From Nocardia sp. NBC_01503 (GTDB lineage: Bacteria; Actinomycetota; Actinomycetes; Mycobacteriales; Mycobacteriaceae), in contig NZ_CP109596.1 in the NCBI RefSeq assembly GCF_036327755.1, positions 6,324,001 to 6,388,000 on the forward strand: a stretch of 64,000 bases of DNA, written 5' to 3'. Position numbers and translations under genes: made by a program. Shown piece by piece: positions 16,301 through 26,353 of this stretch (position 1 is its first letter; each line of letters opens with the position of its first letter). The notes under the pieces were generated by a model. That model did no database searches. It was not told the DNA's origin and saw only the letters and a program-made list of their open reading frames with translations.

Positions 16301-17811
16301 TGAAAGGTTCTGCTGAGTTGTTGGCCATCGCGCGAGGTTGATCGCCGCGTTCAAGTCACGGTCGGCCCGGAACCCACACGCACAGGCGAAGGTTCGATCC
16401 GCCAACGCTAGACCGGGATTGACGGTGCCGCACGCCGAGCACCGCTTACTCGACGGGAACCAGCGATCGGCGATTACGACGGTGCCGGTACGCCAGCTCT
16501 GCTTGTAGCGCAACAGCCGGGCGAAGTCTGCCCAGCCGACGTCACTGATGGCACGCGCGAGGTGGTGATTGCCTAGCATCCCCGCCACGTTGAGGTCCTC
16601 GATGACGAGCCGACCGTGGGTTTTGACCAGCGCGTTGGTGACCTGATGCAAAAAATGACGGCGAACATTGGCGGTCTTGTTGTGGTGGCGGGCGAGTCTC
16701 GCGACGGCGTCGGCCCGGTTGCGTGATCCTTTCTGCTTGCGAGACACCGCTTTCGACAACCGACGCTGCCGGGCGATCTGGGCGGCGAGGGGTTTGGGTG
16801 CGGCGAGGCGGGCCAGTTCGGTGCCGTCGGCGGTGGCCGCGACCACAAACGCCGACAATCCCCGATCCAATCCCACCCATCCCTCCTCGTCGCCGGAGTC
16901 GCGGCGCGGGTGGTGGTTGATGGGATGCAGGTCGGCGGCTTCGGTGGCTACGCTGATCCGCCACTGTCCCGCATGCTCGGACACGGTGGCGTAGAGGATC
17001 TTTGCGCGTCCGCCGGTGAGCATACGACGCAGGCTGCGGGTGTTCTCGCATACTCGGAGCGCCCCGAGACCGGGCAAGGTGACCGACCGTGCCACACCAG
17101 CGTCACCCACCCGGATCGTCGATTGTCCGCTCTTGGTGCGTTTGTTGCGTAGCCGGAATGCAGGGGTGCCGCGGTTCTTTTTCTTGAATCGAGGAAACCC
17201 GACCCGTTGACCCTTGCGCTTGCCCTTACGAGACTCGGACCACGCCGCCAGGGCGCGGCCGCAGTCGACGGCGGCCTCCTCGAATACCTGCTGGCATACC
17301 TCAGTCCGCCACTCCAACCCGGTTACCTCGACCTCGGCGACACCGCCCGGGCTGACCGCGAATACCCGCCCGGCGGCCTCGGTCTTCTTCCAAGTGTTGA
17401 ATTCGTTGATCAGACTGAACCTGGTCCATGGCACTGGATGCCCTGGGTTGGTAGTGCGGTGGGCGAGAGCCGTTTTCACCATGTGCAGGCATTGGTTGAA
17501 TGCGAATCGTGCGGCGCCCGCGTGCCGGGCCAGCACGGTGCGTTGCTCGACCGTGAGGTCGAGCCGGTAGCGGAAGGTGGTGTGCCTGCTCATTATCGGC
17601 AAGTGTGACACAGGCCACCGACAGCAATTGGGTACCGCCGTCGCTGGTATCGGTTGCGCGCGAACCAAACCCGGCCAAATGTGAAAATTGTCGTGGTTTT
17701 GAACGATCAGTTCTTGGGTGCGGACCTGGCTCGCTACCTCGTCCCTACACGCGGTGCTGATCAGTTCGTCATTGCCGTTGAGTTCAAACCGCCCCGTCGT
17801 GGCCGCTCCTA
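16097..17811 (-). mobile_element. Lone-tnpB insertion element (IS200/IS605 superfamily, no tnpA)
   Basis: The element contains one intact tnpB and structured ends. The right end is set at about 16097 because an imperfect stem (GTTGACAACC at 16097-16106 with GGTTTGTTCAAC at 16129-16140, two bulged bases) closes there and peptidase-family protein sequence starts immediately outside. A second hairpin, GCGCCC/GGGCG, lies at 16142-16157. The left end is uncertain; it lies between 17594 and about 17812, where permease-family sequence begins. No tnpA is present, so movement would need help in trans. Within 17594-17811 a 44-codon plus-strand frame ends at 17815, but it is unrecognised. Confidence 0.7.
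16166..17593 (-). CDS. tnpB: TnpB, RNA-guided nuclease of an IS200/IS605-type element
   Basis: The 475-aa product has an N-terminal helix-turn-helix/OB region (MSRHTTFRYRLDLTVEQRT) and a RuvC-like nuclease domain with all three acids: Asp in WVGLDRGLSAF (about 242), Glu in LVIEDLNVAGM (about 331) and Asp in DRDLNAAINLA (about 411). The zinc finger CSACG...CACG lies between the last two. TnpB cuts DNA next to a transposon-specific motif using an RNA copied from the element's right end, which helps the element persist. The ATG at 17593 gives family length; the longer open frame upstream is not family sequence. All key residues are present, so the nuclease may be active. Confidence 0.9.
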   Translation of the reverse strand: MSRHTTFRYRLDLTVEQRTVLARHAGAARFAFNQCLHMVKTALAHRTTNPGHPVPWTRFSLINEFNTWKKTEAAGRVFAVSPGGVAEVEVTGLEWRTEVCQQVFEEAAVDCGRALAAWSESRKGKRKGQRVGFPRFKKKNRGTPAFRLRNKRTKSGQSTIRVGDAGVARSVTLPGLGALRVCENTRSLRRMLTGGRAKILYATVSEHAGQWRISVATEAADLHPINHHPRRDSGDEEGWVGLDRGLSAFVVAATADGTELARLAAPKPLAAQIARQRRLSKAVSRKQKGSRNRADAVARLARHHNKTANVRRHFLHQVTNALVKTHGRLVIEDLNVAGMLGNHHLARAISDVGWADFARLLRYKQSWRTGTVVIADRWFPSSKRCSACGTVNPGLALADRTFACACGFRADRDLNAAINLARWPTTQQNLSRSPDLPAGGRVINARRRDGADRHPLGAGETSPVDAGTDAHPVPV

Positions 17812-18719
17812 CTGAGCGTTCGCGCAGAATCGCGGCCATCGCGGTGCTGGTGGTGCTCGGCTTCACCCATGTGGAACGTGGTCCGTCCGAATGGTTTCGG
17901 ACGATGACCGCGACATCGGACGGGCTCGGCCACCTCGGGTCGGGCGATCTCGTACCGCTGATTCCGGTGGCGCTGTTCGCTTTCAACGGTTACGGGGCGG
18001 CGGTGTACTACGCGGAGGAGACCAAGAACGCCTCGCGCACCATCGGGCGCGTCATCATGGTGTGTCTCGCGGCGACCGTGGTCATCGAAATCCTGCCCCT
18101 GGCCGCAGTGGTGCTCGGCGCGCCGTCGATGGACGATTTGCTCAACAGCGCGGCCCCGATGAACTACTTCCTCACCGCGCGGGGCGGACCCGCGGTGCGG
18201 GCATTCGTGAGTGTCGGCATCGCGATCGCCATCGTCAACGCGGTGATCGCGATCATTCTTCCGATCTCGCGGTTGCTCTTCGCCTCGGCGCGCGATCGCA
18301 GCTGGCCCGATCCGATCGATCGATTGCTGAGCGGGGTGCACGCGCGCTGGCATACGCCCGTGGCGGCCACCATCCTGACCGGTGCGATTGCCGCGATCGC
18401 CGCTGCCACACTGCCTTTGAGTTGGTTGATCACCGCGACCGGAGCCGGATTGATCCTGGTTTACCTGTTTGTCGCGATTGCCGCGCTGCGGGTGCGCCGC
18501 GAATCGCCCACGGGGAGCTACCGAATGCCGCTGTGGCCGTTACCGCCGCTGCTGGTGATCGCGGTAATGGTTTATGCGGCTTACAGTTTGGGTCGCGATT
18601 CGGTCTCGCAACTGATCGTCGCCGTGGTCACGCTGGCGCTCGGATCCGCCTACTACCTGATCTTTCTCCGTCCGCGGACGGATCGATGGGCCCTGCCGGA
18701 GCCGATCTCCGAGCCATGA
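17812..18719 (+). pseudogene. APC-superfamily amino-acid permease, N-terminus lost
   Basis: About 300 residues of a permease remain: RIAAIAVLVVLGF, VALFAFNGYGAAVYYAEETK, NASRTIGRVIM, then about seven further membrane helices to a normal hydrophilic end. The YYAEETKNASRTIGR segment is the conserved loop of amino-acid/polyamine permeases, which normally have 12 helices and 440-500 residues; the first 130-150 residues are missing. No start codon with an RBS precedes the remnant. The gap abuts the tnpB element. The gene originally ran divergently from the peptidase, suggesting a peptide or amino-acid amide use module that has lost both 5' ends. Confidence 0.75.
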
Positions 18720-18743
18720 GGTGACTCCGATCACACGGATTCA

Positions 18744-18772
18744 TTGATCACAGCCGTCCGAGTCTCTAACCT
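18744..18772 (+). promoter_or_regulatory. Candidate sigma-70-type promoter of the small HTH gene
   Basis: TTGATC (18744-18749) and TAACCT (18767-18772) are separated by 17 bp and lie 34 bp before the start codon at 18807. Both hexamers are close to the actinobacterial housekeeping consensus. Confidence 0.5.
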
Positions 18773-18806
18773 TGAGTGAGGCGCCCACGGCGACTCGGAG
18801 GAAGTC

Positions 18807-19058
18807 ATGAGTGACAGGCCCGCACAGGGTAAAGCCGTATTGGGTAAAGGCACACGCGTGACGGGAAAGTCGCGAGACCGCCTGCAAACCCAGCTCAAGA
18901 AGCAGTATGAAGCCGGAGCCAGCATTCGATCGCTGGCGCGAGATACCGGCCGCTCATACGGTTTCATCCACAATGTGCTGGTGGAGTCGCATGTGCAACT
19001 CCGCAGCCGCGGTGGTGCGAACCGCCGCAAGGCGGGGGCCAAGGCCGGGAGCAAGTAG
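18807..19058 (+). CDS. Small helix-turn-helix protein of actinobacteria
   Basis: The 83-aa basic product has a hydrophilic N-terminus and a central HTH, LKKQYEAGASIRSLARDTG followed by RSYGFIHNVLVES, then RSRGGANRRKAGAKAG. Proteins with the signature GASIR-x-L-A-x-x-T-G-R-S-Y-G-F-x-H occur singly in most actinobacteria and are annotated as HTH-domain proteins. The basic tail suggests DNA binding. GGAGGAAGTC precedes the ATG. A hairpin follows. Confidence 0.8.
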   Translation: MSDRPAQGKAVLGKGTRVTGKSRDRLQTQLKKQYEAGASIRSLARDTGRSYGFIHNVLVESHVQLRSRGGANRRKAGAKAGSK

Positions 19059-19069
19059 CCGACCGGGAG

Positions 19070-19112
19070 ATCGCAGTGGGTCGACGGTGAAAACCGTTCG
19101 ACCACTTGCGAT
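19070..19112. terminator. Hairpin between HTH gene and ATP-grasp gene
   Basis: ATCGCAGTGGGTCGACGG (19070-19087) pairs with 19094-19112 (CCGTTCGACCACTTGCGAT) with two small bulges around a TGAAAA loop. It lies between two convergent genes and may serve both. Confidence 0.55.
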
Positions 19113-19167
19113 GCCGCGCGGCCGCCGAACGATGTGATGCGGCCGCTGGTCGGCTACGGCGCCGTCG

Positions 19168-20127
19168 CTAGCCGGAGACCGTACCGTCGCCCAGTACCAG
19201 CAGATTGGCCAGACTCTCGAAGATCGGCAGACCGGTCTTGATTTCGAGATAGGCGAACTGCCCCTGCGGGTTCACCTCGAGGAACCAGATTTCGCCATCG
19301 CGGCCGATCCGCAGATCCAGCACGCCGAAGGCGAGTCCGAGTGCGCCCATGAGCGTGGTCAGCGATTTGCTCACCGAGGCGGGCAGGCGATCCCGGGTGA
19401 AGGCCACCGAGGTGTCCAGGCGCGAATCCACCCGTCCCACACCGGCTTGCGAATCGATCCGCACCACCCACTCGATTCCGTCCACCCAGACGATGCGCAG
19501 ATCGCACTCGGCGTGGATGTAGTCCTGGAAAATGGTGGGGGAGTTTCGGATTCCCGGCAGCAGATCGATATCGGCCGGGGTCACTATGCGCGTCTCGGTG
19601 AACGCGCCGCGCCCGGTACCGGTGCGCTTGAAAACCACCGGCCCGGGCCGCGATTCGATGAACGAGCGGGCCTCGTCGGCATCATTGGTGATGAGCGTCT
19701 CGGGCACCGCGAAGCCGGCGCGATAGGCCGTCTCCAATTGCACGAGTTTACGATTCGCGGTGCGATCTGCACCCGGATCGTTCACCCACAGCGCGGGCAT
19801 GGACCACAGCAGACCCTGCAGGAAGCCGTCGCATTCGGCCTGCCGGTAGTCGTCGTCCTCGCTGCGCATACTGCCCGGTACCAGGGTCGGATGCGGGCGT
19901 CGCCACCACACCGAGGAGACCGCGTCGAGTCCGAGAATATGGGAGAGGCTGCGTGAGGTGCCGTCCCGGCTGACCCGGAAAGTGCCGTTCTCACGCGGGA
20001 AGTCACGCATATCGAGCCGAATCGGACTGAGCGCGTGGTGTTTACGGAGCGTGGCGGCGAGCGCATCGCCGTGCAGGTCGTCGGCCTCGGTGACAACGAG
20101 CACCGAACCCATTGAGCGGGCGGACAT
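19168..20127 (-). CDS. MvdD/TgmB-type ATP-grasp enzyme (possible graspetide maturase)
   Basis: The 319-aa product follows the ATP-grasp family that forms ester or amide links in ribosomal peptides (microviridins and other graspetides). It opens SVLVVTEADDLHGDALAATL, has VWWRRPHPT near residue 85, VVFKRTGTGRGAF, the D-L-R-I-V-W-V-D-G strand, and ends GVLDLRIGRDGEIWFLEVNP then QGQFAYLEIKTGLP, the diagnostic C-terminus with the Mg-binding acids. The ATG at 20127 is chosen because family proteins start just before SVLVV; a GTG at 20169 would overlap the upstream gene. It follows the 153-aa gene by 7 bp, so they form one transcription unit. No transporter or second maturase is adjacent. Confidence 0.85.
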   Translation of the reverse strand: MSARSMGSVLVVTEADDLHGDALAATLRKHHALSPIRLDMRDFPRENGTFRVSRDGTSRSLSHILGLDAVSSVWWRRPHPTLVPGSMRSEDDDYRQAECDGFLQGLLWSMPALWVNDPGADRTANRKLVQLETAYRAGFAVPETLITNDADEARSFIESRPGPVVFKRTGTGRGAFTETRIVTPADIDLLPGIRNSPTIFQDYIHAECDLRIVWVDGIEWVVRIDSQAGVGRVDSRLDTSVAFTRDRLPASVSKSLTTLMGALGLAFGVLDLRIGRDGEIWFLEVNPQGQFAYLEIKTGLPIFESLANLLVLGDGTVSG

Positions 20128-20134
20128 CTGAGCG

Positions 20135-20596
20135 TCAGTCGAGACTGTCGGCGGCGATGCCGTCGTCACTGCCGCGCAGCGAACGGGTCTGCACGCAGGT
20201 CATGGTGGCACCGGCGACCCCCGGATTCGGGGTGAGCTCCAGGCCGCGAGCCCAGACCTCGGTGAGCGCGGCCAACTCGTCGTCACCGCGGGCGGGGGAG
20301 TAGTCCTGCGGAATCGTCGGCGGTCGCTCGGTGAGTTCGATACGGCGGCGCTGCGTGAAATCCGCTGTGGCGCCGTTGCGTACGCGCACGAATACCGGGC
20401 GGCCCTCGCAGATTCCCTGCGCAGCCGCAACTTCCCTTTCGGTCAGGTCCAGAACATCCGCGCGATTGAGCGTCCAGGTGCCGTCGGTGACGCGCACGCT
20501 GATATGCCGATCGGTGGATGCTATGAGATAGCCAGATAGTGGCGGCGCGGTAGCGTCTATATGCGCTGACGCGAGGTGATGGAGGGCGCCGGTCAT
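20135..20596 (-). CDS. Unknown 153-aa protein coupled to the ATP-grasp gene (possible precursor or partner)
   Basis: I do not recognise the family. The first 90 residues look like a folded domain (HLASAHIDATAPPLSGYLIA, then VFVRVRNGATADFTQRRRIE). A proline-rich joint ERPPTIPQDYSP follows, and the last 40 residues are low in hydrophobics and rich in Thr, Ser and Asp (TMTCVQTRSLRGSDDG, IAADSLD). A C-terminal tail with paired hydroxyl and acidic residues is what graspetide enzymes crosslink, so this could be a precursor with a large leader. It could equally be an accessory protein. The ATG has GGAG eight bases upstream. It is the first gene of a two-gene unit. Confidence 0.7.
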   Translation of the reverse strand: MTGALHHLASAHIDATAPPLSGYLIASTDRHISVRVTDGTWTLNRADVLDLTEREVAAAQGICEGRPVFVRVRNGATADFTQRRRIELTERPPTIPQDYSPARGDDELAALTEVWARGLELTPNPGVAGATMTCVQTRSLRGSDDGIAADSLD

Positions 20597-20766
20597 GCTT
20601 AACTCCGATCTGCTCGGGATTTGCTGCGGGGCCGAGCTTGATCTGAATCATATCCCGCATACGCGCTCGTTCGGTTCGCAACGAAATATTTCCAACGCTC
20701 CGGCAAACCCTACCGAGGCGTCGGAAACCGCTCAGCCTGAGACTTTTTCGCTACACCGCGCGCAAA

Positions 20767-21183
20767 TCAGAGTCCGAGTACGTCGGGCGCTTCGGCGAGT
20801 CTTCGTAATGCCGCACCCGGATCGGCGACGAGCTTGCGAGCCTTCAGATCCATCACCCCCGCGGTCACGGTGAGCTCGGCCGATACCGTGCCATCCAGCT
20901 TCCGGATCTCCTGACGCATCCGGAATACCTTGCCACCGGCCCATTCGAATTCGCAGCTCACGGTCACTTCATCGCCCAGATGCAGCTCGCGGAAGTACTT
21001 GATGTTGTTCTCCAGCACCACCGGACCGATCCCGGAGGCGACCAGCTTCTCGCCCGGCGTACCCGCCGCCTTCAGCATCTCCCACCGCGCGTGCTCCGCG
21101 TACTGCAGGTATACGGCCTGATTGAGATGACCGTTGATGTCGAGTTCATAGCCGCGCACGGTGATCGGAACGGAGAATGGCAT
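20767..21183 (-). CDS. Acyl-CoA thioesterase, 4HBT hotdog fold
   Basis: The 138-aa product has the 4-hydroxybenzoyl-CoA thioesterase active-site helix GYELDINGHLNQAVYLQYAE, with the catalytic Asp and the H-x-N-Q variant, then a single hotdog domain of normal length. Members hydrolyse short or aromatic acyl-CoAs. The ATG at 21183 gives the family N-terminus (MPFSVPITVRGYELD); the Shine-Dalgarno is weak. It lies 153 bp downstream of the cupin gene on the same strand. Confidence 0.85.
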   Translation of the reverse strand: MPFSVPITVRGYELDINGHLNQAVYLQYAEHARWEMLKAAGTPGEKLVASGIGPVVLENNIKYFRELHLGDEVTVSCEFEWAGGKVFRMRQEIRKLDGTVSAELTVTAGVMDLKARKLVADPGAALRRLAEAPDVLGL

Positions 21184-21336
21184 GAACCGAACAACCCCGG
21201 CAATCGCACTCGCATTCCGGAAATTCAGTGGTCTGCGGCACAATCCGGCGACTGCCGGGCTACCCGCGGCTCGGCTCGCCGCGGGGGTATTGCCGCAGGT
21301 TGGCGCGGTGGGAATCACGCGCGGCCGGTGGGGCGG

Positions 21337-21834
21337 TCAGCGCCGGTTGGCATTGCGCTCGGCCCACCAGTCCGGGCGGTCGACGAAGTGGTTGTCGTAC
21401 TCCTCCTGGGCCTTGGTCAGCTCCTCGAAGCTGGATTCGCCCTTGGCAATCCGATCCAGGAGGCGGAAGTACTCGAAACGCTCCACGCCCGGCATGAGCG
21501 CGATCATGATGCGGGCCCCGCTGTCCGGCGTCGCGCCGAAGGCGTGCGGCATCAATTTGGGAACCACGACCGATCCGCCCGCCGCGACGGTGACGATGCG
21601 ATCGCCCGCGAGGAACTGAAGCTCACCTTCGGCGACGTAGAACAGCTCGTCGGAACGGGTGTGGAAGTGCGGGGCCGCGCCATCCGCGCCCTGCCGCATG
21701 GTGACCTCGAGGGTGCTGACCGAACCGCCGGTCTCATTCGCGTCGAGCAGCAGGCGCATGGTGACGTTCTCGTTGCCCAGGGTTTCGGCCTCATGCGGCT
21801 GGCGGAGGGCGACGGGGCGGGAAGGGCTGTTCAT
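21337..21834 (-). CDS. Cupin-domain protein (quercetinase-like)
   Basis: The 165-aa product has the two cupin motifs: APHFHTRSDELFYVAEGEL (about 54-72) with His, His and Glu metal ligands, and PKLMPHAFGA (about 93-102) with the last His. Single-domain cupins of this kind may be dioxygenases or binding proteins; the substrate is unknown. It is divergent from a MarR regulator, with a perfect palindrome in the shared promoter region, so its expression is probably controlled by that regulator. Confidence 0.8.
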   Translation of the reverse strand: MNSPSRPVALRQPHEAETLGNENVTMRLLLDANETGGSVSTLEVTMRQGADGAAPHFHTRSDELFYVAEGELQFLAGDRIVTVAAGGSVVVPKLMPHAFGATPDSGARIMIALMPGVERFEYFRLLDRIAKGESSFEELTKAQEEYDNHFVDRPDWWAERNANRR

Positions 21835-21860
21835 GGCAAGCTCCGAATTATTCGATGGGT

Positions 21861-21882
21861 TATAGTTCGCTATCGAACTATA
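21861..21882. promoter_or_regulatory. Perfect palindrome between cupin and MarR genes
   Basis: TATAGTTCG (21861-21869) and CGAACTATA (21874-21882) are perfect inverted repeats around a 4-bp spacer. The site is 26 bp from the cupin start and 14 bp from the MarR start, and it includes AT-rich blocks that can serve as -10 elements. A MarR dimer bound here would repress both genes. Confidence 0.8.
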
Positions 21883-21896
21883 TAGGAGCGAATAGA

Positions 21897-22412
21897 ATGC
21901 TGTCCATGGGTGAAGCGAAATCCGATGCGGTCGACACCATCACCGCGCAGTGGCATCACGAGCGACCGGACCTGAACCTGGAGGCCATGGCCATAATCGG
22001 CCGTCTCGGCCGGCTGTCCGTCGTGGCCGGACGGCAGATCGAAGAGGTCTTCGCCGCACACGGACTCCAGCGCGGCGAGTTCGATGTGGTTGCGGCACTA
22101 CGCCGTTCGGGAGCGCCCTATGAGCTCAATCCCTCGGTACTGGCCGATACCCTCATGCTCTCGCGGGCGGGTATGACCGGTCGCCTGGACCGGCTGGAGA
22201 AGGCGGGACTGGTGTGCCGGATCGCCGATGCGGGGGACCGCCGCGCGGTGCGCGTGGCGCTCACCGATCGCGGACTGGAGCTGATCGACCAGCTGATCAC
22301 CGAGCACGTGGAGAACGAAACCCGCATTCTCTCGGTGCTTTCCGCGAAGGATCGCAAGGATCTGGACCGGATCACCCGGCTGCTGCTCGCGGATCTGGAG
22401 CGTGGCGAATGA
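21897..22412 (+). CDS. MarR-family regulator
   Basis: The 171-aa product has the winged helix-turn-helix of the MarR family: PSVLADTLMLSRAGMTGRLD, RLEKAGLVCR, then the wing DAGDRRAVRVALTDRG. The N-terminal helix contains the usual L-x-x-x-I-G-R-L-x-R-L (AIIGRLGRLS). The ATG at 21897 has AGGAG eight bases upstream. It very likely represses itself and the divergent cupin gene through the palindrome at 21861-21882. The signal may be a phenolic compound, as for many MarR proteins, but nothing in the sequence fixes it. Confidence 0.88.
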   Translation: MLSMGEAKSDAVDTITAQWHHERPDLNLEAMAIIGRLGRLSVVAGRQIEEVFAAHGLQRGEFDVVAALRRSGAPYELNPSVLADTLMLSRAGMTGRLDRLEKAGLVCRIADAGDRRAVRVALTDRGLELIDQLITEHVENETRILSVLSAKDRKDLDRITRLLLADLERGE

Positions 22413-22416
22413 GGGG

Positions 22417-22489
22417 CCATGACGGCGGGAATCGAACCCGCGACCTTCCACATGCAGTACGGACGCTCGACCTGCTGAGCTACATCATG
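22417..22489 (-). tRNA. tRNA-like gene, anticodon position TGC, probably degenerate
   Basis: The minus strand gives a 73-nt cloverleaf. Acceptor is CATGATG/CGTCATG, then TA, D arm GCTC/GAGC with an 8-nt loop, a 17-nt anticodon arm, variable AGGTC, T arm GCGGG-TTCGATT-CCCGC and discriminator G. The anticodon loop reads ACTGCAT, so TGC (Ala) sits at 34-36, but base 33 is C instead of the near-universal T and two anticodon-stem pairs are G-T. If the loop slips by one, T33 is restored with anticodon GCA and a 6-bp stem. The G3-T70 pair needed for tRNA-Ala is absent. The acceptor helix extends to 10 bp (22415-22492). I call it a tRNA-like gene or pseudogene. Confidence 0.6.
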
Positions 22490-22529
22490 GCCGCACAGAA
22501 CCTAGCACTCGCCGAGTTCGGACGTCGCG

Positions 22530-23096
22530 TCAATTCGGGCGTCGGATAGAGGCTTCCACCACATCGAGCACGGCCGAGAGGTTGTCGTTGGCGTGCCCCG
22601 AGGCGATGCGGGCGATCAAACCGTCGAGTACGAGGTCGAGATAACCGAGCAGCACGGTGGTGGGCACATCGTCGCGCAGCGCGCCCTCGGCCTTGCGGCG
22701 TTCCAGGCGGGCGACGGTCGCCGCGGTCAGTTCGACCGAGCGCTCCTCCCAATTGCGCCGGAATTCGGGATCGTTGCGCAGGCGGCGCGCGATCTCCAAA
22801 CGTGTTCCGAGCCAGTCGAAATCCTCCGGGCGCGCGAGCATATCGCGCATCACCTGGATCAAGCCCTGGTTCGCGGCGACCTCGGCCATCCGGCCGGCGT
22901 CCTCCTGTGCCAGAGCCAGGAACAGGGCGTCCTTATCGCGGAAGTGATGGAAGATCGCGCCCCGCGACAGACCGGTCGCTTCTTCCAGGCGACGCACGGT
23001 CGCGCCCTCGTAGCCGTACTCGGCGAAGCAACTGCGGGCCCCGTCCAGAATCTGGCTGCGGCGCGCGGCGAGGTGGTCGTCACTGACCTTGGGCAT
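22530..23096 (-). CDS. acnR: TetR-family regulator, AcnR-like repressor of aconitase
   Basis: The 188-aa product has a TetR HTH (ATVRRLEEATGLSRGAIFHH, then FRDKDALFLALA) and a C-terminal ligand domain. The position directly after aconitase on the same strand is that of AcnR in Corynebacterium and Rv1474c in M. tuberculosis. AcnR represses acn and responds to citrate and metal. An AcnR-like box lies before acn at 26191-26206. Two further 17-bp palindromes lie in its own 5' region. The ATG start gives family length. Confidence 0.85.
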   Translation of the reverse strand: MPKVSDDHLAARRSQILDGARSCFAEYGYEGATVRRLEEATGLSRGAIFHHFRDKDALFLALAQEDAGRMAEVAANQGLIQVMRDMLARPEDFDWLGTRLEIARRLRNDPEFRRNWEERSVELTAATVARLERRKAEGALRDDVPTTVLLGYLDLVLDGLIARIASGHANDNLSAVLDVVEASIRRPN

Positions 23097-23116
23097 GGAC
23101 TCCTCCGAAACGGGAT

Positions 23117-23166
23117 GTGCGGGATCTCCGCACCGATCTGAGATGACCGGTGCGGAAATCCCGCAC
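23117..23166. promoter_or_regulatory. Twin 17-bp palindromes forming a large inverted repeat between acn and acnR
   Basis: GTGCGGGATCTCCGCAC (23117-23133) and GTGCGGAAATCCCGCAC (23150-23166) are each palindromic (GTGCGG-N5-CCGCAC). They also pair with each other: 23117-23135 and 23148-23166 match as inverted repeats at 18 of 19 positions with a 12-nt spacer. The region could be a terminator for acn, an attenuator, or two operator sites for acnR, whose start is 20 bp away. Confidence 0.65.
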
Positions 23167-23283
23167 TAGCGACGAGCGAAGCGATCCTGACGGACCGCGC
23201 GGCGCACAACGGCGAAACCGTTGCCCGCCACCACGACTCGGCCGTGAAACAGCCCTTCCCGGCCGAGTCGCGTATGGAACGAA

Positions 23284-26097
<2,814 letters not shown>

Positions 26098-26190
26098 TGT
26101 CAGCTCCACTCGTCTGTGAATGGGAGGGCCACCGGCGGGGCTGTGCCGATGGCTCGTCGAGGCGCAGGCCTCGTCCGTACTTCACCCTAA

Positions 26191-26206
26191 CAGTACGCTT
26201 GTCCTG
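26191..26206. promoter_or_regulatory. AcnR-like operator upstream of acn
   Basis: CAGTACGCTTGTCCTG is an imperfect palindrome (CAGTAC/GTCCTG, one mismatch). It closely resembles the AcnR box described for Corynebacterium glutamicum, an imperfect palindrome with CAG-N-AC and GTACTG half-sites, quoted here from memory. It overlaps a TTAGGG-like -10 region on the minus strand, consistent with repression of acn. Confidence 0.7.
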
Positions 26207-26353
26207 TATCCGCATCGGGGAGGTCCCCGAGCGGCCCGGAGTGATTCTTCCGGTACCGATGTGCGGTTCTGGGAAGTTCATCCAGCGGGACAGTCGCAGC
26301 TTACGGCGTGCCGCGGTGAGGTGTAGAGACACGTCGTCGCGTACTGTGCGTTC

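Noticed and set aside
17681..17815. A 44-codon plus-strand frame (GTG start, ending PPRRGRSY) inside the transposon's left part
   Set aside because: It reads plausibly but has no ribosome-binding site and no family I recognise, and it lies in the uncertain element end. It may be chance.
22417..22489. Attachment site of an integrated element at the tRNA-like gene
   Set aside because: No integrase gene and no direct repeat of the tRNA 3' end was seen nearby.
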